Part shown: piece after piece, positions 1-5,243 of the stretch
Layout of the letters: the number at the start of each line of letters is the position of its first letter
How positions within the stretch are numbered: position 1 is the first letter of the stretch
Source: Erythrobacter sp. 34-65-8
GTDB lineage: Bacteria; Pseudomonadota; Alphaproteobacteria; Sphingomonadales; Sphingomonadaceae
Assembly: GCA_002278985.1 (NCBI GenBank)
Contig: NCJP01000054.1
Location: 1,827-10,406, forward strand
Direction: 5' to 3'
Length of the DNA: 8,580 nt
Program-made: the position numbers and the translations under genes
Notes under the pieces: model-generated
Told to the model about the DNA's origin: nothing
Databases searched by the model: none
What the model saw: the letters and a program-made list of their open reading frames with translations, nothing else

Positions 1-1758
1 CGGGCCAGCGGGCCCTTGCCGGGCGGGGCAGTGCGGGGCCTCGTGCTGCCGTTTACCGGCTCGGTGGGTTCCAGCGGTGTGGTGCAGGTCTGGCCGCGCT
101 GCACCCGGGTCCGGTTCGATTCGCTGTCGCTCGCCAACCTTGAAATCGATGCCCGCTCGCTGACGGTTTGCCCCGGGCCCGGCGGCGCAATCGTCCGAAG
201 CGATGGCTCCGGCCTGAAAGTGGCGGCCGGAGTCGCGGCGCTGGACCTCGCCGGGCGCCTCGCGGGCACGCCGGTCCGGCTGCGCAGCGGCCCGACCGGA
301 TTCGCCTGGCCCGGCGTGCTTGCCGCTCGCGACCTCGATGTGGAGCTGGGGCCGGCGGGCAGCGCCAGCCGCTTCACGGTCAACCGGCTCGATGCGATGC
401 TGGGGGACAGCGGCATTGCCGGGACATTCGCTGACGCCGACGTGGCGCTGGCGGCCGTCCCGCTGGACTTGCGCGAAGCCGCCGGAAACTGGGCCTATCG
501 GGGCGGGGTGCTGACCCTCACCGAAAGCTTGTTCCGCCTGCAGGACCGCTCGCCCGAGGCCCGTTTCTTCCCGCTGGTGGCGCGCGATGCCAGCCTGACT
601 TTGCAGGACAATGTGGTGACGGCGCTGGCGACCCTGCGCCATCCGGCCAGCGATCGCGCGGTAAGCGATGTCGCCATCCGCCATGACCTTTCCAGCGCCA
701 CCGGCTATGCGGATCTCGCGGTGGCCGGCCTGCTGTTCGACGGGGACCTGCAGCCCGACATGCTGACCGGGCAGGCGCTGGGTGTGATCGCCAATGTGCG
801 GGGCACGATCGCCGGGCAGGGCCGGATTGACTGGAATGCCGATGGCGTGACCAGTTCGGGCGTGTTCTCCAGCGAAAGCCTCGACTTTGCGGCCGCGTTC
901 GGCCCGGTTCGGGGGGCAAGCGGAACAGTGCGCTTCACCGACCTGCTGGGCCTGACTACCGCGCCGGGGCAGCGCATCCGGGTGGCCTCGGTCAACCCCG
1001 GGATCGAAGCGCTGGAGGGGGTGATCGAATTCGAGCTGCGCGGCGGAGAGACGCTCAGCGTGAGCGGCGGCTCCTGGCCTTTCATGGGCGGGCGTCTGAC
1101 GCTGGAGCCGGTGACGATGAACTTCGGCGTGGGCGAGGAACGCCGCTACGTTTTCCGGGTCGAGGGGCTGGAGGCGGCCCGCTTTGTCCAGCAGCTGGAG
1201 CTTGGCAACATCAACGCCACCGGGGTGTTCGACGGGGTCCTGCCGATCGTGTTCGACGAAATGGGCAACGGGCGAATCGAAGGCGGCAAACTGGATTCGC
1301 GCCCGCCCGGAGGCAATGTCTCCTACATCGGCGAGCTGACCTATGAGGACATGGGCGCCATCGCCAACTTCGCCTTCGCCGCGCTGCGCTCGCTCGATTA
1401 CAAGACGATGGAAGTGCGCATGGACGGGCCGCTGACCGGCGAGATCGTCACCAAGGTGCGGTTTGACGGCGTGAGCCAGGGCGAGGGCACGAAGCAGAAC
1501 TTCCTGACCCGCCAGGTCGCCGGCCTGCCCATCCGCTTCAACGTCAACATCCGCGCGCCGTTCTACCAGCTGATCACCTCGATCCGCGCGATGTACGACC
1601 CGGCCTTCATCCGCGACCCGCGCGAGCTCGGCCTGATCTCCGGCGACGGACAGCGGCTGGCCCCGGTCGTCCGCCCGGCGCCGGATGCGATCCGGCCCGA
1701 AGACCTGATTCCCGATGAACTGCCCATTCAGACCCCCGAAAGCGAGAGCACGCCATGA
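1..1758 (+). CDS. ydbH: YdbH family AsmA-like intermembrane phospholipid transport protein, 5'-truncated by the window edge
   Basis: The frame is open from base 1 and ends at TGA 1756-1758, giving 585 visible C-terminal residues. The true start lies upstream: E. coli YdbH is roughly 880 residues, and nothing before the TTG at 16 marks a start. The visible part is rich in short beta-strand-like segments with alternating hydrophobic residues and many Gly/Asp turns, as expected of the long beta-groove of AsmA-like proteins. The C-terminal section (from about RAPFYQLITSIRAMYDP) has the typical YdbH ending, followed by a Pro/Glu/Asp-rich, probably disordered tail. In E. coli the family is anchored in the inner membrane, spans the periplasm and acts redundantly with TamB and YhdP in supplying phospholipid to the outer membrane. 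Older annotations call it a dicarboxylate transport protein. The adjoining ynbE and ydbL genes strongly support the call. Function here is inferred from the family. Confidence 0.88.
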   Translation, partial: RASGPLPGGAVRGLVLPFTGSVGSSGVVQVWPRCTRVRFDSLSLANLEIDARSLTVCPGPGGAIVRSDGSGLKVAAGVAALDLAGRLAGTPVRLRSGPTGFAWPGVLAARDLDVELGPAGSASRFTVNRLDAMLGDSGIAGTFADADVALAAVPLDLREAAGNWAYRGGVLTLTESLFRLQDRSPEARFFPLVARDASLTLQDNVVTALATLRHPASDRAVSDVAIRHDLSSATGYADLAVAGLLFDGDLQPDMLTGQALGVIANVRGTIAGQGRIDWNADGVTSSGVFSSESLDFAAAFGPVRGASGTVRFTDLLGLTTAPGQRIRVASVNPGIEALEGVIEFELRGGETLSVSGGSWPFMGGRLTLEPVTMNFGVGEERRYVFRVEGLEAARFVQQLELGNINATGVFDGVLPIVFDEMGNGRIEGGKLDSRPPGGNVSYIGELTYEDMGAIANFAFAALRSLDYKTMEVRMDGPLTGEIVTKVRFDGVSQGEGTKQNFLTRQVAGLPIRFNVNIRAPFYQLITSIRAMYDPAFIRDPRELGLISGDGQRLAPVVRPAPDAIRPEDLIPDELPIQTPESESTP

Positions 1759-2015
1759 CCCTTGCCAGATTGACCCGAAGCGCAGGCGCTGCGAAGACCG
1801 GCCCGATGAGGGAGCAGTTCACAGTGGCGCGCTTGGGGCGATGGGGCAGGCTGGTTATGCTGGCGGGCCCGGCCACGCTCGGGGGATGCATTCAGGTCAA
1901 TGCACCCGCAGAACCGATCGTGATCGAGCTCAACATCAATATCCGGCAGGAAGTGATTTATCGGCTCGCCGCTGACGCGGGCAACACGATCGACGAGAAC
2001 GCGGACATCTTCTGA
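1755..2015 (+). CDS. ynbE: YnbE family outer-membrane lipoprotein
   Basis: An 86-residue frame whose ATG overlaps the ydbH stop as ATGA, suggesting translational coupling. A lipobox (LGGC) places the lipidated cysteine at residue 45. The mature part is only about 42 residues and follows the YnbE pattern: a short polar start, APAEPIVIELNINI strands, then a helical end and a terminal acidic-Ile-Phe. From 1755 the signal peptide would be unusually long (44 residues). The in-frame ATG at 1806 would give a normal 27-residue lipoprotein signal with Arg residues before the hydrophobic core, so 1806 is a real alternative start. Neither has a clear Shine-Dalgarno; I keep 1755 because of the overlap. 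In E. coli, YnbE sits in the outer membrane and pairs with the YdbH C-terminus to complete an intermembrane bridge. That role is carried over by homology and gene order. Confidence 0.85.
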   Translation: MTLARLTRSAGAAKTGPMREQFTVARLGRWGRLVMLAGPATLGGCIQVNAPAEPIVIELNINIRQEVIYRLAADAGNTIDENADIF

Positions 2016-2032
2016 CGAGAAACTGTCCAGAT

Positions 2033-2037
2033 GGAGA
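2033..2037 (+). promoter_or_regulatory. Ribosome binding site that sets the ydbL start
   Basis: GGAGA lies 5 nt before the ATG at 2043. The upstream in-frame ATG at 2031 overlaps this site and has no site of its own, so 2043 is the better start; it also gives a cleaner signal peptide (MNTTPIRKL followed by a hydrophobic core). Confidence 0.65.
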
Positions 2038-2042
2038 AGACC

Positions 2043-2438
2043 ATGAACACCACCCCGATCCGCAAGCTGGCGCTGGGCGCTGCCGCTGCCGTCATGGCGA
2101 TTGGCGGGCTGGCGACCGTGGCCCACGCGCAGCGCGATCCCGCCTATGAAAACGCGCGCACCGGCGGCGAAGTGGGCGAGAAGATGGACGGCTATCTCGG
2201 CATCGTGGTCCAGCCGACCGATGCCCTCCAGCGGATGGTCAACGACATCAATATCAAGCGCCGGGCGGTCTATGCCGACCGGGCCAAGGCGGCCAACGCC
2301 ACGCTTGAGGAATATGCGCTGACCGCCGGGTGCCTGGCCATTGCCCGCACCAGACCGGGGGAGAAATACCAGGCGCCCGACGGCACCTGGCAGACCCGCA
2401 CCAACGCTCCGCCGCTGCGGGACCCGCGCTGCCCCTGA
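2043..2438 (+). CDS. ydbL: YdbL family (DUF1318) secreted protein
   Basis: 131 residues from ATG 2043 to TGA 2436-2438. A Sec signal peptide is clear: basic n-region (RK at 7-8), Ala/Leu/Gly core, and an AHA cleavage site after residue 29. The mature protein shows the DUF1318 landmarks in order: YENARTGGEVGEKMDGYLG near 35-53, a VNDIN segment near 66-70, a Tyr-containing basic helix, then RPGE and a TW residue pair near 104-116. Cysteines at 97 and 130 could form a disulfide; I do not recall them as family-wide. It lies 27 nt after ynbE in the same direction, completing a ydbH-ynbE-ydbL operon. In E. coli YdbL is a periplasmic accessory factor thought to modulate the YdbH-YnbE assembly. The exact activity is unsettled, so the role here is inferred from context. 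Confidence 0.87.
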   Translation: MNTTPIRKLALGAAAAVMAIGGLATVAHAQRDPAYENARTGGEVGEKMDGYLGIVVQPTDALQRMVNDINIKRRAVYADRAKAANATLEEYALTAGCLAIARTRPGEKYQAPDGTWQTRTNAPPLRDPRCP

Positions 2439-2591
2439 GCCATCCTTCATCTGCTGCTGTGCAGTTGCAGCATTTTGACCCCATCAATGGCCCGGCACCG
2501 GTTGACTCGCCTTTGACCCCCGCCTAAGGGGGCGGCGCCTTCGGCGGGCACCTCTTGCCCGTGCCGTGCATTCCCTAGACAGGAGGCTGGC
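2439..2591 (+). other. 153-bp gap between ydbL and atpI with tandem hairpins and TTGAC motifs
   Basis: No gene is seen here. TTGAC occurs three times: TTGACC 2475-2480, TTGACT 2502-2507 and TTGACC 2513-2518. The first and third lie within an exact 9-bp repeat, TTTGACCCC (2474-2482 and 2512-2520). TTGACT has a weak -10 candidate TAAGGG at 2525-2530 (17-bp spacer), so it is only a possible atp promoter. Three small hairpins follow one another: CCGCC/GGCGG (2520-2524 with 2531-2535), CGCC/GGCG (2536-2539 with 2543-2546) and GGGCA/TGCCC (2546-2550 with 2556-2560). None has a T-run, so they could end the ydb transcript with Rho or form a structured atp leader. The operon boundary is likely here; the exact signals are uncertain. 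Confidence 0.4.
2581..2586 (+). promoter_or_regulatory. Strong ribosome binding site for atpI
   Basis: A perfect AGGAGG lies 5 nt before the ATG at 2592 and fixes the atpI start. It is the best-matching Shine-Dalgarno in the window. Confidence 0.85.
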
Positions 2592-2921
2592 ATGAGCGAC
2601 GAGAAACCCGCCCGGGAACCCATCGGCGAGGATGCGCGGATTGACGCGCTCGAAGCGCGGCTTAAAGCCGCACGCGAGCGTGAAAATGAGCGCAACAGGC
2701 CGCGGGGATCAGGTGCCGATGCGAACTATCGCAGCGGCAACCGGGTCCTGGCGGACTTGCTCGGAGGGATTCTCGGTGGTCTGGTGCTCGGCTGGCTGGT
2801 TGACAGCTTCGCAGGAACCATGCCCTGGGGTCTGTTGGTCGGGCTGTTCCTCGGAATAGTCGTCGCCTTCAGGAACATTTTTCGGATGGCGAACAAGCGC
2901 CCCGATCAGGATCCGGAATAG
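2592..2921 (+). CDS. atpI: AtpI/AtpZ-type F0 accessory protein
   Basis: 109 residues. A highly charged, probably helical cytoplasmic N-terminus (residues 1-50, rich in Arg, Glu and Lys) precedes two membrane helices at about 53-73 and 78-98. The first is Gly-rich (LLGGILGGLVLGWLVD), the hallmark of the small ATP synthase 'gene 1' family. The short tail is charged. AtpI is not part of the finished enzyme; in other bacteria it assists c-ring assembly, and the related AtpZ/AtpI pair has been linked to Mg2+/Ca2+ uptake. As first gene of the F0 operon, 48 nt before atpB, it is in the standard alphaproteobacterial place. The family assignment is firm; which activity dominates is not visible. Confidence 0.9.
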   Translation: MSDEKPAREPIGEDARIDALEARLKAARERENERNRPRGSGADANYRSGNRVLADLLGGILGGLVLGWLVDSFAGTMPWGLLVGLFLGIVVAFRNIFRMANKRPDQDPE

Positions 2922-2969
2922 GGTCAGTCGGTCGGCGGTTGTTCAGCATGGACTAGGGACGTAGCAGAC

Positions 2970-3755
2970 GTGGCAGCCGAACAGGCCAAAGTCGATCCGA
3001 TGCACCAGTTCACGATCGAGCCGCTGGTCGGCGCGAACTGGGAGATCGCGGGCTACAATATCGCTTTCACCAACAGCGCGATGTGGATGCTGGTCACCAC
3101 CATCGTGCTCGGCCTTTTTGTTGCCGGTGGCCTGAAGCGCCAGCTGGTGCCGGGTCGCTGGCAGATGGCGGTGGAAACCTTCACCGGCTTCATCGACAAC
3201 ATGCTGGAAGCGAACATCGGCAAGGAAGGGCGCAAGTACGTCCCCTATGTCTTCTCGCTGTTCATGTTCATCCTGTTCGCCAACCTGCTCGGCCTGCTGC
3301 CGCTCGGCGTGGTCGGCATTCACCCCTTTACCTTCACCAGCCACTTCACGGTTACGGGCGTGCTCGCCGTAATCAGCTTTGCGATCGTGCTGGTGGTCGG
3401 GTTCTGGAAGCACGGCTTCCACTTCTTCAGCCTGTTCATCCCGCATGGCACCCCGGTGCCGATGATCCCGATCATTTTCCTGATCGAGCTGGTCAGCTTC
3501 GCGGTTCGCCCCTTCAGCCTCGCCCTGCGACTGTTCGTGGCGATGATGGCCGGGCACGTCCTGCTCAAGGTGCTGTCGAGCTTCGTGATCGACGGAACCA
3601 ACGCCGGGGTCGGGTTCGGCCTGCTGGTTGGCCTGCCGAGTTTCGTGCTGATGATTGGTATCAGCGCCTTGGAAATCCTGGTTGCCGGTATCCAGGCCTA
3701 TGTTTTCGCGCTGTTGACTTCGCTCTACATCAACGACGCGGAAAACCTCCACTGA
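2970..3755 (+). CDS. atpB: F0F1 ATP synthase subunit a
   Basis: 261 residues starting at GTG 2970, chosen because the segment before Met11 (AEQAKVDPMHQF) is the typical start of alphaproteobacterial subunit a; ATG 3000 would remove it. The ribosome binding site is weak (AGGGA at 2955-2959). This polytopic inner-membrane protein forms the two proton half-channels next to the c-ring. Hydrophobic segments lie at about 37-55, 92-115, 128-146, 160-179, 182-206 and 213-255. The essential arginine is Arg187 in SLALRLF, equivalent to E. coli Arg210. Nine residues later is His196 in AGH, where E. coli has Glu219; mitochondrial subunit a also has His there. The last membrane helix carries GIQAYVFALLTSLY with Gln242, matching E. 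coli Gln252. All key residues are present, so the protein should work as a proton channel. Confidence 0.97.
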   Translation: MAAEQAKVDPMHQFTIEPLVGANWEIAGYNIAFTNSAMWMLVTTIVLGLFVAGGLKRQLVPGRWQMAVETFTGFIDNMLEANIGKEGRKYVPYVFSLFMFILFANLLGLLPLGVVGIHPFTFTSHFTVTGVLAVISFAIVLVVGFWKHGFHFFSLFIPHGTPVPMIPIIFLIELVSFAVRPFSLALRLFVAMMAGHVLLKVLSSFVIDGTNAGVGFGLLVGLPSFVLMIGISALEILVAGIQAYVFALLTSLYINDAENLH

Positions 3756-3801
3756 GTTTCATCTGTTACAATCAACCGTTTCAATCCAAAGGAGTTTCAT
3801 C
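3754..3801 (+). promoter_or_regulatory. AT-rich translation-initiation region of atpE with repeated GTTTCA motif
   Basis: The gap between the atpB stop and the atpE ATG is only about 37% GC, against well over 60% around it. It holds an exact 10-bp direct repeat, GAGTTTCATC (3754-3763 and 3792-3801), and a third GTTTCA at 3778-3783. The Shine-Dalgarno AAAGGAG is at 3788-3794, 7 nt before the ATG. A low-structure, A/U-rich leader is known to raise atpE translation in E. coli, where many c subunits are needed per enzyme. The same purpose is inferred here; the repeat itself has no known role. Confidence 0.55.
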
Positions 3802-4029
3802 ATGGAAGCAGAAGCTGCAAAGCTGATCGGTGCGGGTCTTGCCGCAATTGGTGCCGGCATGGCCGCGATCGGCGTGGGCAACGTCTTCGGTTCGTTCCTC
3901 GAAAGCGCGCTGCGCAATCCGGGTGCCGCTGACGGCCAGCAGGGCCGCCTGTTCATCGGCTTCGCCGCTGCCGAACTTCTCGGCCTGCTGGCGTTCGTCG
4001 TCGCGATGATCCTGATCTTCGTCGCCTGA
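3802..4029 (+). CDS. atpE: F0F1 ATP synthase subunit c (c-ring proteolipid)
   Basis: 75 residues, normal for the family, forming a two-helix hairpin. Helix 1 (about 8-36) carries the GxGxG-like packing pattern with Gly10, 12, 17, 19, 24 and 26. The polar loop has the conserved RNP (38-40, RQP in E. coli). Helix 2 (about 48-73) carries the proton-binding carboxylate Glu58 in FAAAELLGLLAF. I see no sodium-binding signature: there is no Gln in helix 1 at the Na+ position and no Ser/Thr directly after Glu58. The ring is therefore taken to be proton-driven. The subunit oligomerises into the rotor ring facing subunit a. The gene is flanked by an AT-rich leader with a good ribosome binding site and by a strong stem-loop, both consistent with expression above its neighbours. 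The ring copy number cannot be read with confidence from the sequence. Confidence 0.97.
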   Translation: MEAEAAKLIGAGLAAIGAGMAAIGVGNVFGSFLESALRNPGAADGQQGRLFIGFAAAELLGLLAFVVAMILIFVA

Positions 4030-4040
4030 CACACCCTGAC

Positions 4041-4086
4041 ATGGCGGGCGGCCTGACGGGTATTCCCCGCAGCCGCCTGCCGTTTT
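4041..4086 (+). terminator. Strong intergenic stem-loop after atpE, likely partial terminator or mRNA processing/stability element
   Basis: Bases 4041-4052 pair with 4072-4083 as a 12-bp stem with two G-U pairs (core GGCGGGCGGC with GCCGCCTGCC). Inside the 19-nt loop a second small stem, CGGG/CCCG (4057-4060 with 4066-4069), can form. The stem runs into TTTT at 4083-4086. The T-run is short and the operon continues, so partial termination, or protection of the upstream atpE message from 3' exonucleases, is more likely than full termination. Confidence 0.6.
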
Positions 4087-4114
4087 CACGTTTCCACCCG
4101 CAAGGCTTCAATCC

Positions 4115-4609
4115 ATGCCCCAGATAGCCCAGTTGATGGAGACCTACGCCAGCCAGATTTTCTGGCTGCTGGTCTTTTTCGGCATTGTCTACTTTGTGAT
4201 CGGCCGGGGGATGGTGCCCAAGGTCATGGCCACGGTCGCAGACCGTGACAGCCAGATCGCCGCCGACCTCGCCGCCGCAGAAGCGGCTCGGGCACAGGCG
4301 GATGCGGAAGAAGAGGCATGGCGCCAGCGGGAAAACGCCAACCGCGCTGCTGCCCAGGCAACGGTCGGCAAGGCCAAGGCCGAAGCTGCCGTGGCCAACG
4401 AGAAGAAGCTGGCTGCGGCCCAGGCGCGGATTGATGCGCGGGTGGCCGAAGCCGAAGCAGCCATTGCCGCTGCCCGCACGTCGGGCCTGGCCGAGATCGA
4501 GGATGTCGCGGTCGAAGCGGCGCAGGACATCGTCCACCGGCTGGCCGGGGTGAAGGTGACCAAGCCCGCTGCCAAGTCCGCCGTGAAGGAGGCGATGGCC
4601 CATGGCTAA
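4115..4609 (+). CDS. atpF2: F0F1 ATP synthase subunit b' (second b-type stalk subunit)
   Basis: 164 residues, also named AtpG, AtpX or AtpF' in other genomes. One N-terminal membrane helix (about 13-30, SQIFWLLVFFGIVYFVIG) is followed by GRGMVPKV at the membrane exit, characteristic of alphaproteobacterial b'. A long Ala/Glu/Lys/Arg-rich coiled coil then runs to about 145. It pairs with subunit b as the peripheral stalk that holds F1 still against the rotor. Presence of both b' and b, rather than two copies of b, is typical of phototrophic and alphaproteobacterial lineages. The upstream ribosome site is weak (AAGG at 4102-4105), and the gene follows the stem-loop after atpE. It overlaps atpF by 8 bp. 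Confidence 0.95.
   Translation: MPQIAQLMETYASQIFWLLVFFGIVYFVIGRGMVPKVMATVADRDSQIAADLAAAEAARAQADAEEEAWRQRENANRAAAQATVGKAKAEAAVANEKKLAAAQARIDARVAEAEAAIAAARTSGLAEIEDVAVEAAQDIVHRLAGVKVTKPAAKSAVKEAMAHG
4586..4592 (+). promoter_or_regulatory. Ribosome binding site of atpF inside the end of atpF'
   Basis: AAGGAGG lies 9 nt before the ATG at 4602. A nearer ATG at 4595 is in the atpF' frame, so 4602 is the atpF start. Placement within the upstream gene implies coupled, near-equal translation of b' and b. Confidence 0.7.
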
Positions 4610-5168
4610 CCAGCTACCCGAAGTGATCGCCACCCAGGCTGCCGATGCGGTGACCGAGGTCGATGCGGCAGGCGCCGTTCACCTCGAACCGTCGCTGTTC
4701 GGGCTCGAACCCTACCAGATCGTCTCGGTTGCCATGCTGGTGCTGATCGCGATCATGATCTGGAAGAAGGTTCCGGGGATGGTGACTGGCGGGCTTGACG
4801 CCAAGATCGCCGCGATCCGCACTCAGCTGGATGAAGCCAAGGCCCTGCGGGCCGAAGCTGAAGCGCTGCGCAACGATTACAGCCGCAAGATCGCCAATGC
4901 CGAGAAGGACGCCGAGGCCATGCTTGAAGGCGCCCGGCGTGAAGCTGATGCGATTCTGGCCAAGGCCGAGGCAGACAGCACCGCGATGGTTGCCCGCCGC
5001 ACCCAGATGGCCGAAGACAAGATCGGCGCGGCCGAGCGCGAAGCGGTCGACCAGGTCCGCGCCAAGGCTGCCAACGCTGCCACCGCTGCGGCCCGCAAGC
5101 TGATCGTCGCCAAGCATGACGCCGAAGCCGACAGCAAACTGGCTGACGAAGTCATCGCCGGGATCTGA
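4602..5168 (+). CDS. atpF: F0F1 ATP synthase subunit b
   Basis: 188 residues. A polar N-terminal stretch of about 37 residues precedes the membrane helix (about 38-54, ending IMIWKKVPG), a typical b-subunit exit motif. The rest is an Ala/Glu/Lys-rich coiled coil (DAKIAAIRTQLDEAKALR and onward) reaching the C-terminus. The polar extension before the membrane helix is longer than in E. coli b (156 residues in total), in keeping with sphingomonad b subunits as I recall them. It forms a heterodimer with b' as the stator stalk. It overlaps the atpF' end by 8 bp and is the last gene of the operon. An intrinsic terminator follows 31 bp after the stop. The F1 genes (atpH-A-G-D-C) are not in the window, as expected where F0 and F1 operons are separate. 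Confidence 0.95.
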   Translation: MANQLPEVIATQAADAVTEVDAAGAVHLEPSLFGLEPYQIVSVAMLVLIAIMIWKKVPGMVTGGLDAKIAAIRTQLDEAKALRAEAEALRNDYSRKIANAEKDAEAMLEGARREADAILAKAEADSTAMVARRTQMAEDKIGAAEREAVDQVRAKAANAATAAARKLIVAKHDAEADSKLADEVIAGI

Positions 5169-5199
5169 TTGTCCGCCTGGGCGGATGCTGAGAGATACG

Positions 5200-5238
5200 A
5201 GGCGCGTGCTCCCTGGTGGAGCGCGCGCCTTTCTCTTT
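5200..5238 (+). terminator. Intrinsic terminator of the F0 operon
   Basis: A 13-bp stem with one G-U pair (5200-5212 with 5218-5230) closes a 5-nt loop, CTGGT, and is followed by the T-rich TTCTCTTT (5231-5238). A smaller hairpin, TCCGC/GCGGA (5172-5176 with 5181-5185), precedes it. It lies between convergent genes and fits the + strand. On the minus strand the stem is not followed by a T-run, so it is a poor terminator for the oxidoreductase gene. Confidence 0.85.
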
Positions 5239-5243
5239 GAGGT

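Noticed and set aside
1728..2450. A 240-codon minus-strand frame across ynbE and ydbL
   Set aside because: Both plus-strand genes are firmly identified with signal peptides and family motifs; the minus frame shows no domain and no ribosome site.
2517..2560. Tandem hairpins before atpI as a riboswitch
   Set aside because: The stems are only 4-5 bp, no known riboswitch core is recognisable, and G/C-rich self-complementarity is easy to find at this base composition.
2943..3752. A 269-codon open frame on the minus strand opposite atpB
   Set aside because: It mirrors atpB codon for codon, is extremely rich in His, Gln, Glu and Asp, and has no recognisable domain. This is the usual antisense shadow of a GC-rich membrane protein gene.
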